From Paracoccus mutanolyticus (GTDB taxonomy: Bacteria > Pseudomonadota > Alphaproteobacteria > Rhodobacterales > Rhodobacteraceae), in assembly GCF_003285265.1 (NCBI RefSeq), contig NZ_CP030239.1:1054001-1118000 (forward strand): 64,000 nt of DNA. Reading direction: 5' to 3'. The translations under genes were made by a program, and so were the position numbers. Below the pieces are notes generated by a model that saw nothing but the letters and a program-made list of their open reading frames with translations, was not told the DNA's origin and made no database searches. Positions 29,171-40,648 of the stretch are shown piece after piece (the first letter of the stretch is position 1; each line of letters begins with the position of its first letter).

Positions 29171-29175
29171 CTTCT

Positions 29176-30441
<1,266 letters not shown>

Positions 30442-30648
30442 TATGTGTAGCCTTCCAGCTAGATAGCGCCGCGTTGGGGCGGCGTGTCCCAAGGACGCCT
30501 CTACAACCCGCCGCGGATTCCCGCAAGGAAAATGTGCAAGGGATGCTTGCGACAGGATCATGGCAGGATTCCGCCGCATTGATCCGGGCGGGCGCTTTGG
30601 CTAGTGCTGCGCGCAGAACCGGCGCAGAACCAATCCCTGAGGGTCCCC

Positions 30649-31523
30649 ATGTTCACCATCACCGTCCTTGCCGCCCCCGGGCGCGCCGATCTTGGCACCG
30701 CCCTGGTCGAGGAACTGCGCCTGATCTGGGGCGGCGGCCACGCGATCTGGCTGAACCACGGCATCGCGGCCGAATTTCCCGTCGCCGTGCGCCCGGCGAA
30801 TTTCTGGCAGGTCTGGGAAAACTTGCAGGCCAAGGGCTTCGACCTTGCGATCCAGCCCACGCAGGGTCGGCGCAAGGCGGTTCTGCTGGCCGACATGGAT
30901 TCGACCATGATCCGCCAAGAATGCATCGACGAACTGGCCGATTTCGCAGGCGTGGGCGAACGCGTGGCCGACATCACCGCCCGCGCGATGAACGGAGAGC
31001 TGAACTTTCACGAGGCGCTGATCGCCCGCGTCGCGCTGCTGGCGGGCCTGGACGAATCAGCCATCGGCGCGGTGCTGGACGACCGCATCACGCTGCCCCG
31101 GGCGGGCGCGAACTGGTCGCGACCATGCGGGCGCAAGGGGCGTATACGGCGCTCGTCTCGGGCGGGTTCACGGTCTTTACCGGACCGGTGGCCGCCGCGC
31201 TGGGCTTTGACGAACACCGCGCGAACACGCTTTTGGCCGACCAGGGCGTGCTGACCGGCCATGTCGGCCTGCCTGTCCTGGGCCGCGAGGCCAAGATCGA
31301 GGCGCTGCAAGACATCACCGCCGCACGCGGCCTGACCCCGGCCGACGCCATCGCCGTGGGCGACGGGGCGAACGATCTGGGGATGCTGCAGCTTGCGGGC
31401 ACCGGCGTCGCGCTGCACGCCAAGCCCGTCGTCGCGGCCCAGGTCGACCTGCGCATCAACCATGGCGATCTGACGGCGCTTCTGTATCTGCAGGGCTACG
31501 GGGTCGAGGAATTCGTGTCCTGA
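30649..31523 (+). CDS. serB: Phosphoserine phosphatase SerB, frameshifted
   Basis: SerB is a HAD-family phosphatase that releases serine from phosphoserine. The nucleophile motif is VLLADMDSTMIRQECIDELA, motif II is TALVSGGFTVF and motif IV is AIAVGDGANDLGMLQLAG. About 80 residues precede the HAD core, as in proteobacterial SerB. The frame breaks near 31110, where ITLPRAGANWSRP in one frame gives way to GRELVATMRAQGAYTALVSG in the next. The start at 30649 (MFTITVLAAPGR) is preceded by GAGGG and chosen over an upstream in-frame ATG. With the divergent serC and serA it forms a complete phosphorylated serine pathway. Confidence 0.92.
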
Positions 31524-31602
31524 TCGCCTGCCCCGCGCCATGAGGCCGCCGCTCGGCGCTCACGAACTTGCGAACATGACCTTTCAGTGACAGAACCATG
31601 GG

Positions 31603-32290
31603 ATGAAACCTCGCGTCAAAGCCCTGTCCGTGCATCTTCTGACCGCCACCGGCGCGGTCCTGTCGATGCTTGCCCTGCTGGCCGCCGCCAATGCGGAATG
31701 GTCGTCGATGTTCCTCTGGCTGGTCATCGCGCTGATCGTCGACGGCGTGGACGGGCCGCTGGCTCGGCGCTACCAGGTCAAGAAGAACTGGCCGACCTAT
31801 GACGGCGTCCTGATGGACCTGATCATCGACTACCTGACCTATGTGTTCATCCCGGCCTATGCGCTTTTCATGTCGGGGCTGCTGCCCGGCTGGACTGGCT
31901 GGATCGCGATCATCGCCATCACCTACGGCAGCGTGATCTATTTCGCCGACACGCGGATGAAGACGCGCGACTATTCCTTTGCGGGCTTTCCGGCCTGCTG
32001 GAACATGGTGGTGCTGGTGCTGTTCGCGCTGAAACCCAGCTTCTGGGTGATCCTGCTGATCGTGGTGGCGCTGACCGTGACCATGTTCACCAACGTCAAG
32101 TTCATCCATCCCGTCCGCACCCGCCGCTGGCGCGCGATATCATTGCCGGTCTGCGCGGCCTGGGTGGTCTTCGCTTTAGCGCTGTTGATTTCCACCCGGA
32201 ACAGACTTTGCGCGTTGGGGCCTGCTTTTGACCTCGCTCTGGCTGCTTTGCGCGGGCTTTGTCCAGCAACTGACCGAAAAGCGCGCCTGA
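31603..32290 (+). CDS. pcs: Phosphatidylcholine synthase Pcs, C-terminus frameshifted
   Basis: Pcs condenses CDP-diacylglycerol with choline to make phosphatidylcholine in the inner membrane. The CDP-alcohol phosphotransferase signature is present as DGVDGPLARRYQV followed by YDGVLMDLIIDYLTYVFIPA, with several membrane helices and the Pcs-typical FADTRMKTRDYSFAGFPACW. Near the C-terminus two shifts (about 32175-32230) interrupt the last helix. The expected ending LTSLWLLCAGFVQQLTEK is visible in a different frame and stops at 32290. It is a stand-alone gene between serB and a peptide-binding-protein gene. Confidence 0.88.
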
Positions 32291-32318
32291 GCCGCGCATT
32301 GCTTGCGAAAGGCCTGCC

Positions 32319-33785
32319 ATGACCATCCGTTTCATGTTGTCTCTGACCCTTGGCCTTGCTGCGGGCGGGGCCACGGCGCAAGACAGCATCACCCTGGGCA
32401 TGGTGCTGGAACCCCCGAACCTGGACCCGACCGCGAACGCGGCGGCGGCGGTCGACGAGGTGGTCTATGGCAACATCTTTCAGGGCCTGACCCGGATCGC
32501 CCCTGACGGCACGGTCCAACCCGCCCTGGCCGAAGGCTGGGAGGTCCAGGACGGGGGTCGGACCTATGTCTTTCACCTGCGGCCGGGCGTGACCTTTCAC
32601 GACGGCAGCGGCTTTGACGCGCAGGACGTGATCTTTTCGCTGGATCGCGCCCGCGCACCCGAAAGCACCAACGCGCAAAAGGCCCTGTTCGCGGGGATCA
32701 AGACCGTGACCGCGCCCGACCCGCAGACCGTGCGGGTCGCGCTTTCCGCCCCCGACGGCGCTTTCCCCTTCAAGATGGCTTGGGGCGACGCGGTGATGCT
32801 GGATCCCGCCACCGCCGCCCAGGCAGCGACGCGGCCCGTGGGCACCGGCCCGTTCCGCCTGGCCGAATGGAAACAGGGCGATCACGTCACGCTCGAAGCC
32901 TTCGACGGCTTCTGGGGCCCGAAGCCCGCGATCCGGCAGGCGACCTTCCGCTTCATCCCCGATCCCAGCGCGGCCTTTGCGGCGCTGATGGCGGGCGATA
33001 TCGACGCCTTCCCGATCTATCCCGCGCCAGAGACGCTGCCCCAGATCCAGGCCGATCCACGCTTCAAGGTGCTCGTCGGCACGACCGAGGGCGAGACCAT
33101 CCTGGCCATGAACCACAAGACCCCCGCCCTGGCCGACAGCCGCGTGCGCGAGGCCGATCGCCCATGCCATCGACCGCACGCGCTGATCGACGGGGCGATG
33201 CATGGCCATGGCACGCCGATCGGCAGCCATTTCGCCCCGCATCATCCCGACTACGTCGACCTGACGGGGCTTTCCGGCCATGATCCCGAACGCGCCAGGG
33301 CACTCCTGGCCGAGGCGGGCGCGACCGACCTGACCCTGCGCCTGGCCCTGCCGCCGCCGCCCTATGCCCGCCGCGGCGGCGAGATCATCGCCGCCCAGCT
33401 GCGCGCCGTGGGGATCGAGACCACGATCACCAACATGGAATGGGCGCAATGGCTGGAGCAGGTGTTCAAGAACGCCGATTACGACCTGACCGTCATCAGC
33501 CATGTCGAGCCGATGGATATCGGCATCTATGCCCGGCCGGACTATTATTTCAACTATGCCAATCCTGCCTTCAACGACACCATGGCGCGGCTTGACGCGG
33601 CGACCGACCCCGCCGCGCGCTCGGACCTGCTGAAACGGGCCCAGCAGATCCTGGCCGAGGACCAAGCCAACGCCTTCCTGTTCCAGCTGCCCAAGATCGG
33701 CGTCGCCAAGGCCCAGATCCAGGGCCTGTGGGAAAACGCGCCCATGCCGGCCAACGATCTCGGCGAGGTCCGCTGGAGCGACTAG
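32319..33785 (+). CDS. Oligopeptide-type ABC transporter substrate-binding protein (family 5)
   Basis: This 488-residue periplasmic protein has a signal peptide (MTIRFMLSLTLGLAAGGATA, cut before QDSITLG). Family 5 (DppA/OppA/NikA-type) features are EPPNLDPTANAAAAVDEVVY, the PALAEGWEVQDGGRTYVF segment and RPVGTGPFRLAEWKQGD. A short mismatch around 33150-33180 (VREADRPCHRPHALIDG in place of the expected VREAIAHAIDRDALIDG) reflects a pair of compensating indels; otherwise it is intact. It likely feeds a Dpp-type permease. The only such permease operon in the window, at 39723-43030, lacks its own binding protein but is 6 kb away, so the pairing is a guess. Confidence 0.85.
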   Translation: MTIRFMLSLTLGLAAGGATAQDSITLGMVLEPPNLDPTANAAAAVDEVVYGNIFQGLTRIAPDGTVQPALAEGWEVQDGGRTYVFHLRPGVTFHDGSGFDAQDVIFSLDRARAPESTNAQKALFAGIKTVTAPDPQTVRVALSAPDGAFPFKMAWGDAVMLDPATAAQAATRPVGTGPFRLAEWKQGDHVTLEAFDGFWGPKPAIRQATFRFIPDPSAAFAALMAGDIDAFPIYPAPETLPQIQADPRFKVLVGTTEGETILAMNHKTPALADSRVREADRPCHRPHALIDGAMHGHGTPIGSHFAPHHPDYVDLTGLSGHDPERARALLAEAGATDLTLRLALPPPPYARRGGEIIAAQLRAVGIETTITNMEWAQWLEQVFKNADYDLTVISHVEPMDIGIYARPDYYFNYANPAFNDTMARLDAATDPAARSDLLKRAQQILAEDQANAFLFQLPKIGVAKAQIQGLWENAPMPANDLGEVRWSD

Positions 33786-33797
33786 CGGCACCGCCGG

Positions 33798-33825
33798 ATT
33801 CGGGTATTTGAAGAACGGTGAAGAC
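33798..33825 (+). repeat. Intergenic motif copy 2 (CGGGTATTTGAAGAA)
   Basis: GATTCGGGTATTTGAAGAAC continues into GGTGAAGA 12 bases after the stop of the binding-protein gene, in the sense orientation of that gene. It resembles the elements near 29231 and 46490. Confidence 0.4.
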
Positions 33826-33892
33826 CGGGCGCGCGCCAGGTTCTCTCTGTTTTTCAAATTCCCATGCGATGCCGGCAACGGGTGCCGGGCGT

Positions 33893-34804
33893 TCAGTTCT
33901 TGAGCACGATGCAGCGGCCGCCAAAGCTGCGCAGCCGGGTGCAAAAGGCAAAGGCCTCGTTCTTGGACGAATAGCCGATCTGCGCCGTATAGACCTTGCG
34001 CGGCCCGCCCGAGACGCGCCGCCGCACATAGCTGACCCGCTTGCCCCCCAGGATCGGGCGAAGCACCTTGTTCAGCCGCGCCACCTGCCCCGTCACGCCG
34101 GACTGGCTGGCATGGGTGGCGACGATGACGCCCCAGGGCCAGGCATGGTCCGGGGTCTGGAACTCGCGCAGCTTGCGCCGCCCGGCCAGGTCCACGCAGG
34201 CTGCATAAAAGGGGCGCTCCTTGTCCAGGCGCAGGTCGGGGGTGCTGGCGGGCTTTTCGCGCCAGTTCCAGGCGGTCAGCCCGGTGATTGCCTGGACATA
34301 GTCCTGCGTTTCCCACGGCAGGTTGCCGCCTTGGGACAGGAAGCGCGCGGCCCGGTTCTCGCCGCCGTTATAGGCGACGGCGGCCAGCCCGACGCTGCCG
34401 AAGCCGTCTGCCAGCTTGCGCAGGTAGCGGGCCGAGGCGGCGATGGCCTTGGCCGGGTTGAAGGGATCGTCCAGCCCCACCAGATCGGCGGTGCCCGGCA
34501 TGAACTGCGCGATGCCCATCGCGCCGACCGGGCTGACGGCATTGGCCTCGAACAGGCTTTCCTTCCACAGCAGGCGGGCAAAGAAATGCGGGTCCAGCCC
34601 GTTCTGACCCGCCGCCCGCTCGATGGTCGAGCAGACATCGGGAACATAGTTCGACACCGAGATGCAGAGCCGCGCATCGTCGGTGCAGCGGGACTTGGAC
34701 GACGGGCGCGGCGCCGGGATGCCATGCAGGGCATCCAGCGCCTCATAGGCGGATGCGGGGGCGACGGACAGGGTCGCGATCAGGGCAAGGGCCAGACGGA
34801 GCAT
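33893..34804 (-). CDS. Lytic transglycosylase with SLT domain
   Basis: This intact 303-residue exported murein hydrolase has a signal peptide (MLRLALALIATLSVAPASA). The SLT domain covers about residues 60-170: the catalytic Glu in FFARLLWKESLFEANAVSP, then GAMGIAQFMPGTADLVGL, AASARYLRKLADGFG and AVAYNGGENRAARFL. It cleaves the MurNAc-GlcNAc bond with 1,6-anhydro product formation. The C-terminal part ends in a SPOR-like segment (KVYTAQIGYSSKNEAFAFC, CIVLKN), which could bind denuded glycan. Neighbours are a Lys/Ala-rich protein and an L,D-transpeptidase, all on the same strand. Confidence 0.88.
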   Translation of the reverse strand: MLRLALALIATLSVAPASAYEALDALHGIPAPRPSSKSRCTDDARLCISVSNYVPDVCSTIERAAGQNGLDPHFFARLLWKESLFEANAVSPVGAMGIAQFMPGTADLVGLDDPFNPAKAIAASARYLRKLADGFGSVGLAAVAYNGGENRAARFLSQGGNLPWETQDYVQAITGLTAWNWREKPASTPDLRLDKERPFYAACVDLAGRRKLREFQTPDHAWPWGVIVATHASQSGVTGQVARLNKVLRPILGGKRVSYVRRRVSGGPRKVYTAQIGYSSKNEAFAFCTRLRSFGGRCIVLKN

Positions 34805-34864
34805 CGATTCCTCGGCGGCAGGTCTTGCCTTGCGATAGCAAAGGAAAGCGCGGTTGAAAACGCC

Positions 34865-35356
34865 TCAGGCGTCCTTCTGCGCCTTGCCGGCCTTGCCCTT
34901 CTTGCCGGGCTTGGCGGGCCCCGCCCCGGGCTTCGCGGTCTTGCGCTGCGCCTTTTCGGCCTGCTTGGCAGCCTTTCTTTCGGCGCGCTCGGCTGCGTTC
35001 ACGCGTTTCTTTTCGGCGCGCTCGGCCTCCTTGCGGGCCTTTTCCTCGGCCTTGGCGGATTTGTCGGGCTTGCCTGGTTTGGCCGCCTTGGCGGCCGGCA
35101 CCTTTGCCGGCTTGGCCCCGGCGGGTGCCGCATCGGCCTGGCGGCCGCGCTTTTCGTCGGCGGCGCGGCGAATCGCCTTGGCCACGGCCTTTTGCCGGGC
35201 AGGCTCGGCCGGGGCCGCTTTCAGGGCGCGCAGGTCTCGCAGCAGGGTGGCCAGCGCCTTGTCGTCCAGCAGGCGCAGCGCCGAAGGCTGGGTCCGTTCG
35301 TCGATGGCCGCCAAATCGGCCAAAGACGCGGGCTGGGAATCGGTCTGCTGGGACAT
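34865..35356 (-). CDS. Lys/Ala-rich basic protein of unknown function
   Basis: This 163-residue protein is intact. The first 65 residues form an acidic-to-neutral helical segment (PSALRLLDDKALATLLRDLR). The rest is strongly basic and low-complexity, with Ala-Lys-Pro repeats and a long charged helix (EEKARKEAERAEKKRV), ending GKKGKAGKAQKDA. Such histone-H1-like or TolA-like tails occur in several unrelated proteins; no domain can be named. There is no signal peptide, so it is probably cytoplasmic and perhaps nucleic-acid binding. The start at 35356 follows AGGAGCGACCG. It lies between two cell-wall genes on the same strand. Confidence 0.7.
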   Translation of the reverse strand: MSQQTDSQPASLADLAAIDERTQPSALRLLDDKALATLLRDLRALKAAPAEPARQKAVAKAIRRAADEKRGRQADAAPAGAKPAKVPAAKAAKPGKPDKSAKAEEKARKEAERAEKKRVNAAERAERKAAKQAEKAQRKTAKPGAGPAKPGKKGKAGKAQKDA

Positions 35357-35421
35357 CGGTCGCTCCTGTAGGATCTGTGCGAATGATCTGCCACGCCGGA
35401 ACCCGTCCCGCCAGACGAAAA

Positions 35422-35446
35422 CACCCCGGCCGCGCGGGCCGGGGTG
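35422..35446 (-). terminator. Rho-independent terminator of the L,D-transpeptidase gene
   Basis: An 11-base GC stem is followed on the minus strand by TTTTCG, 22 bases after the L,D-transpeptidase stop. It separates that gene from the Lys/Ala-rich gene. Confidence 0.8.
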
Positions 35447-35468
35447 CGATCGGGCCGGGTGCTGCCTG

Positions 35469-36208
35469 TCAGCGCGGCAGGCTCGCGGTCTGCGCCGCCC
35501 CGGCCGGTTGCAGATAGCCGTCCGGCATCTCGACCAGAGGACCCTCCAGCGCCAGGCTTTCGGCCTGGGTGCGGACCTTGACTGGGGTGCCGGTCGGCAC
35601 TTCCTCGAACAGGTCCATGATGTCCTGGTTGAACATGCGGATGCAGCCGGCCGAGGTCGCCTTGCCGATCGAGGACGGATCCATCGTGCCGTGTATGCGA
35701 TACAGCGTGTCGCGCCCGCCCTTGTAGAGATAGAGCGCACGCGAGCCCAGCGGGTTGTCGATCCCGCCGCCCAGGCCGTTCTTCAGCGGGCCGTAAAGGT
35801 CGGGCATGGTCCGCACCATGTTGGCGGTGGGCGTCCAGCTGGGCCAGGCCTGCTTGCGGTTGATCGTGGCCGTCCCCTGGAAGTTCTTGCCGGCCTGGCC
35901 CACGGCAACGCCATAGCGCATCGCCTCGCCCGGGGCGATGACGTGGTACAGGAAGCGCGCGTAGGGATCGACGACGATGGTGCCCGGCTCCTCGGGACCG
36001 TTGTAGGCGACGCGCTGGCGGGTGTTGCGGTCGGTCAGATAGGCCTTGCGGACGGCATGGATCTCGATCGGCTCGCCGGACGGGCCGCTGTCGGTGCGCG
36101 CACCGTAGACGCCCGAGGCGACCGCCGGGTCGATGTGACCGTCGGGGCCGAGGGCGCGCAGGCCGCCAGGCCCAGGACCGTGGCCAGCAGCAGCGAAGCT
36201 ATTCGCAT
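35469..36208 (-). CDS. L,D-transpeptidase lipoprotein (YkuD), N-terminus frameshifted
   Basis: This protein of about 245 residues crosslinks peptidoglycan 3-3 or attaches proteins to it. The YkuD catalytic motif is [20 protein letters not shown] (His, Ser and nucleophile Cys), preceded by [17 protein letters not shown]. The true start is at 36208, after AAGGGGA, and gives [20 protein letters not shown], a lipoprotein signal with lipobox LAAC. A frame break near 36145 separates this from the main open frame, which begins at [20 protein letters not shown]. It is transcribed towards a terminator at 35446. Confidence 0.88.
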
Positions 36209-36434
36209 GGTTGTTCCCCTTTGTAAGGCGGCGCGGCGCGGGGCGCGCGCGACCGCTGGCAGCATTGCGATTCGTCGGGACGCGCAACACGGGGCCGAGC
36301 AGAGGCCCCTTGCGCATCGAATCCTCTCAACAGTCCTTCGCGGCCCGGTGGCGTCAAGGACAAGCCTTTGTGAACGCGCGCATTATGTCAGAACTGTTGC
36401 GCAATCGCTGGCTGCACGGGGGTTTTGGCCCGTT

Positions 36435-36466
36435 CCCGGCGCGGCTGCGGAACCCCCCGCGCCGGG
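36435..36466 (-). terminator. Terminator-like hairpin downstream of dadA
   Basis: A perfect ten-base inverted repeat (CCCGGCGCGG with CCGCGCCGGG) lies 25 bases after the dadA stop. No T-run follows (AACGGGCCAAAAC), so it may be a Rho-independent terminator of weak type or an mRNA-stabilising hairpin. Confidence 0.5.
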
Positions 36467-36491
36467 CAGCGTTTCCTGCGGTGGTACGCCC

Positions 36492-37793
36492 TCAGGCGTG
36501 GGCCGGCTTCATCCGGGCGTTCAGGCGGGCCTTGGCGCCCCTGAGATAGCGGGTATAGCCCAGATCCTCGGATTCGATGTCGGGCGTACGCCCCGAGATC
36601 AGGTCGGCCAGCAGCCGCCCCGAGCCCGCCGACATGGTCCAGCCCAACGTGCCATGGCCGGTGTTCAGGTACAGGTTCGGGATCGGCGTCGCCCCCACGA
36701 TCGGGGTGCCGTCGGGCGTCATCGGCCGCAGCCCGGTCCAGAACGTCGCCTGGGCCGGATCGCCCGCGCCGCCGAACAGTTCGGTGACGGACTTCGCCAG
36801 CGTCTCGCGCCGGCGAGGGTTCAGGCTCAGATCGTAGCCCGCGATCTCGGCCAGACCACCCACGCGGACGCGGTCGCCCAAGCGCGTGATGGCGATCTTG
36901 TAGGTTTCGTCCATCACGGTCGAGACAGGCGCGCGGCTTTCGTCCAGGATGTCGATGGTCAGCGAATAGCCCTTCAGGGGATAGATCGGCAGCTTCAGCC
37001 CCAAATGGCGCACCAGCTGCGGCGAATGGGGGCCCAGCGCCAGCACATAGCGGTCCGCGGTGATCCGGCCCTGGTCGGTCAGGACGCCGGTGATGCGCCC
37101 GGCCTCGGCCTCGAGCGCCCGGATGTCGACGCCCCAGCGGAAGGCGACGCCGGCCGCCGCTGCCATCTCGGCCAGGCGGTTGGTGAACTTGAAGCAATCG
37201 CCGGTCTCGTCGCCGGGCAGGCGCAACCCGCCGACGATGCGGTCGGCCGCGCCGGCCAGCCCCGGTTCGGCGGCGACACAGCCGGCGCGGTCCAGCACTT
37301 CGAAGGGAACGCCGTCGGCGCGCAGCACCTCGAGGTCCTTGCCGGCGCCATCCAGCTGTTCCTGCTTGCGGACCACCTGCAGCGTGCCCTGGGTGCGTTC
37401 GTCGTAATGGATGCCGGTTTCGGCGCGCAGCGCGCCCAGGCAGTCGCGGCTGTATTCGGCGATGCGGACCATGCGGCTTTTGTTCACCACATAGGCGTCA
37501 TGGGTGCAGTTCGCCAGCATCCGGGCCATCCAGCCCAGCCGGTGCATGTCCAGCCGCGGTTGCAGGACCAAGGGCGCGTGGCGCTGGAACATCCATTTCA
37601 GCGCCTTCAGCGGCACGCCCGGCGCCGCCCAGGGCGAGGAATAGCCGGGCGAGATCTCGCCCGCGTTGGCATAGCTGGTTTCCAGCGCGGGACCGGCCTG
37701 GCGGTCGACGACCGTGACCTCGTGCCCCGCCTTGGCCAGATACCAGGCCGAGGTGACGCCGATGACGCCCGCTCCCAGAACAACGATCCTCAT
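36492..37793 (-). CDS. dadA: D-amino acid dehydrogenase small subunit DadA
   Basis: This intact 433-residue flavoprotein oxidatively deaminates D-amino acids, especially D-alanine, and passes electrons to the respiratory chain. The FAD-binding motif is at the N-terminus ([20 protein letters not shown]), followed by [20 protein letters not shown], which is diagnostic of DadA. The C-terminal FAD segment is [20 protein letters not shown]. The start at 37793 is chosen over one 16 residues upstream because the Rossmann fold begins there. No alanine racemase is adjacent, but a D-amino-acid aminotransferase lies at 44663, so D-amino-acid use is a theme of the region. Confidence 0.92.
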   Translation of the reverse strand: MRIVVLGAGVIGVTSAWYLAKAGHEVTVVDRQAGPALETSYANAGEISPGYSSPWAAPGVPLKALKWMFQRHAPLVLQPRLDMHRLGWMARMLANCTHDAYVVNKSRMVRIAEYSRDCLGALRAETGIHYDERTQGTLQVVRKQEQLDGAGKDLEVLRADGVPFEVLDRAGCVAAEPGLAGAADRIVGGLRLPGDETGDCFKFTNRLAEMAAAAGVAFRWGVDIRALEAEAGRITGVLTDQGRITADRYVLALGPHSPQLVRHLGLKLPIYPLKGYSLTIDILDESRAPVSTVMDETYKIAITRLGDRVRVGGLAEIAGYDLSLNPRRRETLAKSVTELFGGAGDPAQATFWTGLRPMTPDGTPIVGATPIPNLYLNTGHGTLGWTMSAGSGRLLADLISGRTPDIESEDLGYTRYLRGAKARLNARMKPAHA

Positions 37794-38036
37794 GTCCGCG
37801 CACCTTTCGCCAGAGATTGTCCCAAGGATAGCGCATGACAAGGAAATGAAATCCCGATCTGCGGCGTTCTGCCGCAGGATAGCGCATGATTGTTCGACGA
37901 TTTACCATTTTCTTGAAAACTTCTTCGATGAACGCGCAACTAGCCGGGCAATGTGCGCTGTCCTGGGCCAGAATCGCCCCGGTTGCCCCCGCCGGCAGGC
38001 CTGCCTAAGGTCTGCTGCGCAGCCACGTTGGATCCG

Positions 38037-39673
38037 ATGCAAGCCAAGCCCCGCAAAAGCGCCTTTGCCCCCTTTCGCCACGGCGACTTCCGCCTGCTGT
38101 GGAGCGCCACGCTGATCTCGAACTTCGGCGGTCTGGTGCAGGCCGTGGGCGCGGCCTGGATGATGACGCAACTGACCGATTCGGCCACGCTGATCGCGCT
38201 GGTGCAGGCATCGAACACGCTGCCGATCATGCTGTTTGCGCTGGCTTCGGGGGCGCTGGCCGACAATTTCGACCGCCGCACGCTGCTGTTGGGGGCGCAG
38301 TTCTTCATGGCGGCGGTCTCGCTGGTGCTGGCGGTGCTGACCTGGCAGGGCTGGATGACACCCGTTCTGCTGCTGACGCTGACCTTCCTGATCGGGGTGG
38401 GACAGGCGGTCTACAACCCGCCCTGGCAGGCCAGCATGGGCGACCTGGTCCCGCGCGAGGATCTGCCCGCCGCGGTCACGCTGAACTCGGTCGGCTTCAA
38501 CCTGATGCGCAGCGTGGGCCCTGCGGCGGGCGGCATCATCACCGCGGCCTTCGGCGCTGCGGCGGCATTCGCGGTCAACGCGGCCAGCTATGTGCCGCTG
38601 CTGGGCGCGCTGCTGCGCTGGCATCCCCGCACGCCCGAACGGCTGACCACGCGCGAGCCCTTCCTGTCGGCCGTCGGCGCCGGGCTGCGCTATGTCGCGC
38701 TGTCGCCGAACCTGGTGCGGGTGCTGTCGCGCGGCGCGCTGTTCGGCTTTGCCGCGATCTCGATCCTGGCGCTGCTGCCCCTGGTCGCGAAAAGCCACCC
38801 CGAGGGCGGCTCGCTGCTGTTCGGCCTGCTGCTGGGTTGCTACGGCCTGGGCGCGATCTCGGGCGCGCTGGTCAACCCCCGCATCCGCGAGCGGCTGAAC
38901 AACGAAAACATCGTCCGCATCGCCTTTGCCGGCTTTGCGCTGTCGGCCCTGGTGCTGGCTTTCACCGATCACGTCTGGATGCATGCGCTGGCCATGCTGC
39001 CCGCCGGGGCAAGCTGGGTGCTGGCGCTGTCGCTGTTCAACGTGACGGTGCAGCTTTCGACGCCGCGCTGGGTCGTGGCGCGGGCGCTGGCGCTTTACCA
39101 GACGGCGACCTTCGGCGGCATGGCCATCGGCAGCTGGGTCTGGGGCGCCATCGCATCGGACCAGGGCATCGACGCGGCGCTGGCCTGTGCCGCCGTGCCG
39201 CTGATCCTGGGCGCGATCCTGGGCCACTGGTTCCGGGTGCCCGAATTCGGCACGCTGGATCTGGACCCCGTGAACCGCTTTCGCGAACCGGAGCTCAAGC
39301 TGGACCTGCGCGGACGGTCGTGCCCGATCATGATTCTGATCGACTATCGCATCGACCAGAAGGACGTGGCCCGAATTCCTGCGACCTGATGGCCCGGCGG
39401 CGCGACATCCGCCGCCGCGACGGCGCGCGCAACTGGGCGCTGCTGCGCGATCTGGAGCACCCCGAGATGTGGTCGGAAAGCTATCACATCGCCACCTGGG
39501 ACGAATACGTCCGCCACAACCTGCGCCGCACCAAGGCCGATTTCGAAAGCTACGAGGACCTGCACCGGCTGCACCGCGGCCCCGAGCCGCCGCAGGTCCA
39601 CCGCATGATCGAACGCCACAGCGTCGATCCCGGCGACGACCTGCCGCTGATCGGCAAGCTGGAACTGCCCTGA
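38037..39673 (+). CDS. MFS exporter of the EntS-like group with C-terminal soluble domain, frameshifted
   Basis: This major facilitator protein has about 12 membrane helices. FRHGDFRLLWSATLISNFG opens the first helix, and GALADNFDRRTLLLGAQF carries the loop 2-3 motif. The group includes EntS and other small-molecule exporters. After the last helix the frame breaks near 39370, between SCPIMILIDYRIDQKD and the following segment. In the next frame the chain continues as ARRRDIRRRDGARNWALL and ESYHIATWDEYVRHNLRRTK, stopping at 39673. That approximately 90-residue soluble tail is a known extension in this MFS branch. Substrate unknown. Confidence 0.82.
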
Positions 39674-39722
39674 AGGACAGCAGCCCGCTTTACCCGGCAC
39701 GGCCGCACGTCTAGCCTGCCGC

Positions 39723-40648
39723 ATGCGCCGCTATCTGATCCGCCGCCTGATCGTGCTGGGCCTCAGCCTTGCTGTGGCCTCGGCGGCGATTTTCGGCGTG
39801 GTGGCGCTGGTGCCGGGGGATCCGGCCAGCTTCATGCTGGGCACCGGCGCGCAGCCCGACACCCTGGCCGCGCTGCGCCAGCAGATGGGCCTGGACCTGC
39901 CCTGGCCGCTGCGCTACGCGCGCTGGCTGGGCGGCGTCCTGACCGGCGACCTGGGCCAAAGCCTGACCTACAAGACGCCGGTGGGCGGCATGATCCTGGA
40001 ACGGATGCACGTCTCGCTGCCCCTGGCGCTGATGGCGCTGGCGGTGGCGGTGGCGATCGCCTTTCCCGTCGGAACCCTGTCAGCCGCAGGGACGCCGTTT
40101 CGTCGAACTGCCTTTCGCCGCGGGCGCAGATCGGCACCACCTGCCGAACTTCTGGCGCGATCATGCGGCTGAACGCCGGGGACGCTTCCTGGCGGCGGCG
40201 AGCGGCTCCAGGGCTGGGATCATCCGCTGGCCGCGCTGCGCGCGCTGATCCTGCCCAGCATCGCGTTGGCCCTGCCCCAGGCCGCGATCCTGGCGCGCGT
40301 GCTGCGCGCGGCCCTGGTCGAGACGCTGGGCCAGGACTATGTCCGCACCGCCCGCGCCAAGGGGCTGAGCCCGCGCCAGGCGCTGCTGCGCCATGCGCTG
40401 AGGAATGCGTCGATCCCCGTCCTGACCATCCTGGGGATGCAGTTCTCCTTTCTGCTGGCCGGCGCGATCATCATCGAGAACGTGTTCTACCTGCCCGGCC
40501 TCGGCCGGCTGATCTTTCAGGCCATCACCCAGCGCGACCTGGTCGTGGTGCAGGGCGCGGTGCTGGTGCTGGTCGCGGCCGTGATCCTGGTGACATTCCT
40601 GGTCGACCTGGCTTATGCCGCCGTCGACCCCGGCTGCGCCGCGCATGA
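39723..40648 (+). CDS. Dipeptide-type ABC permease DppB-like, damaged in the middle
   Basis: This inner-membrane permease starts MRRYLIRRLIVLGLSLAVAS and has the family N-terminal pattern GDPASFMLGTGAQPDTLAAL with GDLGQSLTYKTPVGGMI. The C-terminal half contains the coupling loop QDYVRTARAKGLSPRQALLR and HALRNASIPVLTILG. Between 40080 and 40210 several indels and probably a small deletion obscure the central helices (remnants AQIGTT and PNFW are visible). A final indel near 40630 restores the expected ending DPRLRRA and a TGA at 40646-40648 overlapping the dppC start. It is the first gene of a three-gene operon. Confidence 0.82.

Noticed and set aside
33020..33215. Possible frameshift pseudogene in the family 5 binding protein
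   Set aside because: The frame is restored within 30 bases by a compensating change and the rest of the protein is intact, so it is annotated as a CDS.
34854..37838. A 994-codon plus-strand frame over the L,D-transpeptidase and dadA
   Set aside because: Both minus-strand genes have clear family motifs and ribosome sites. The long frame arises from high GC at codon position three.
40075..40200. A fourth transposase fragment in the dppB-like gene
   Set aside because: The odd stretch can be read as native permease residues (AQIGTT, PNFW) with several indels; no transposase motif is visible on either strand.
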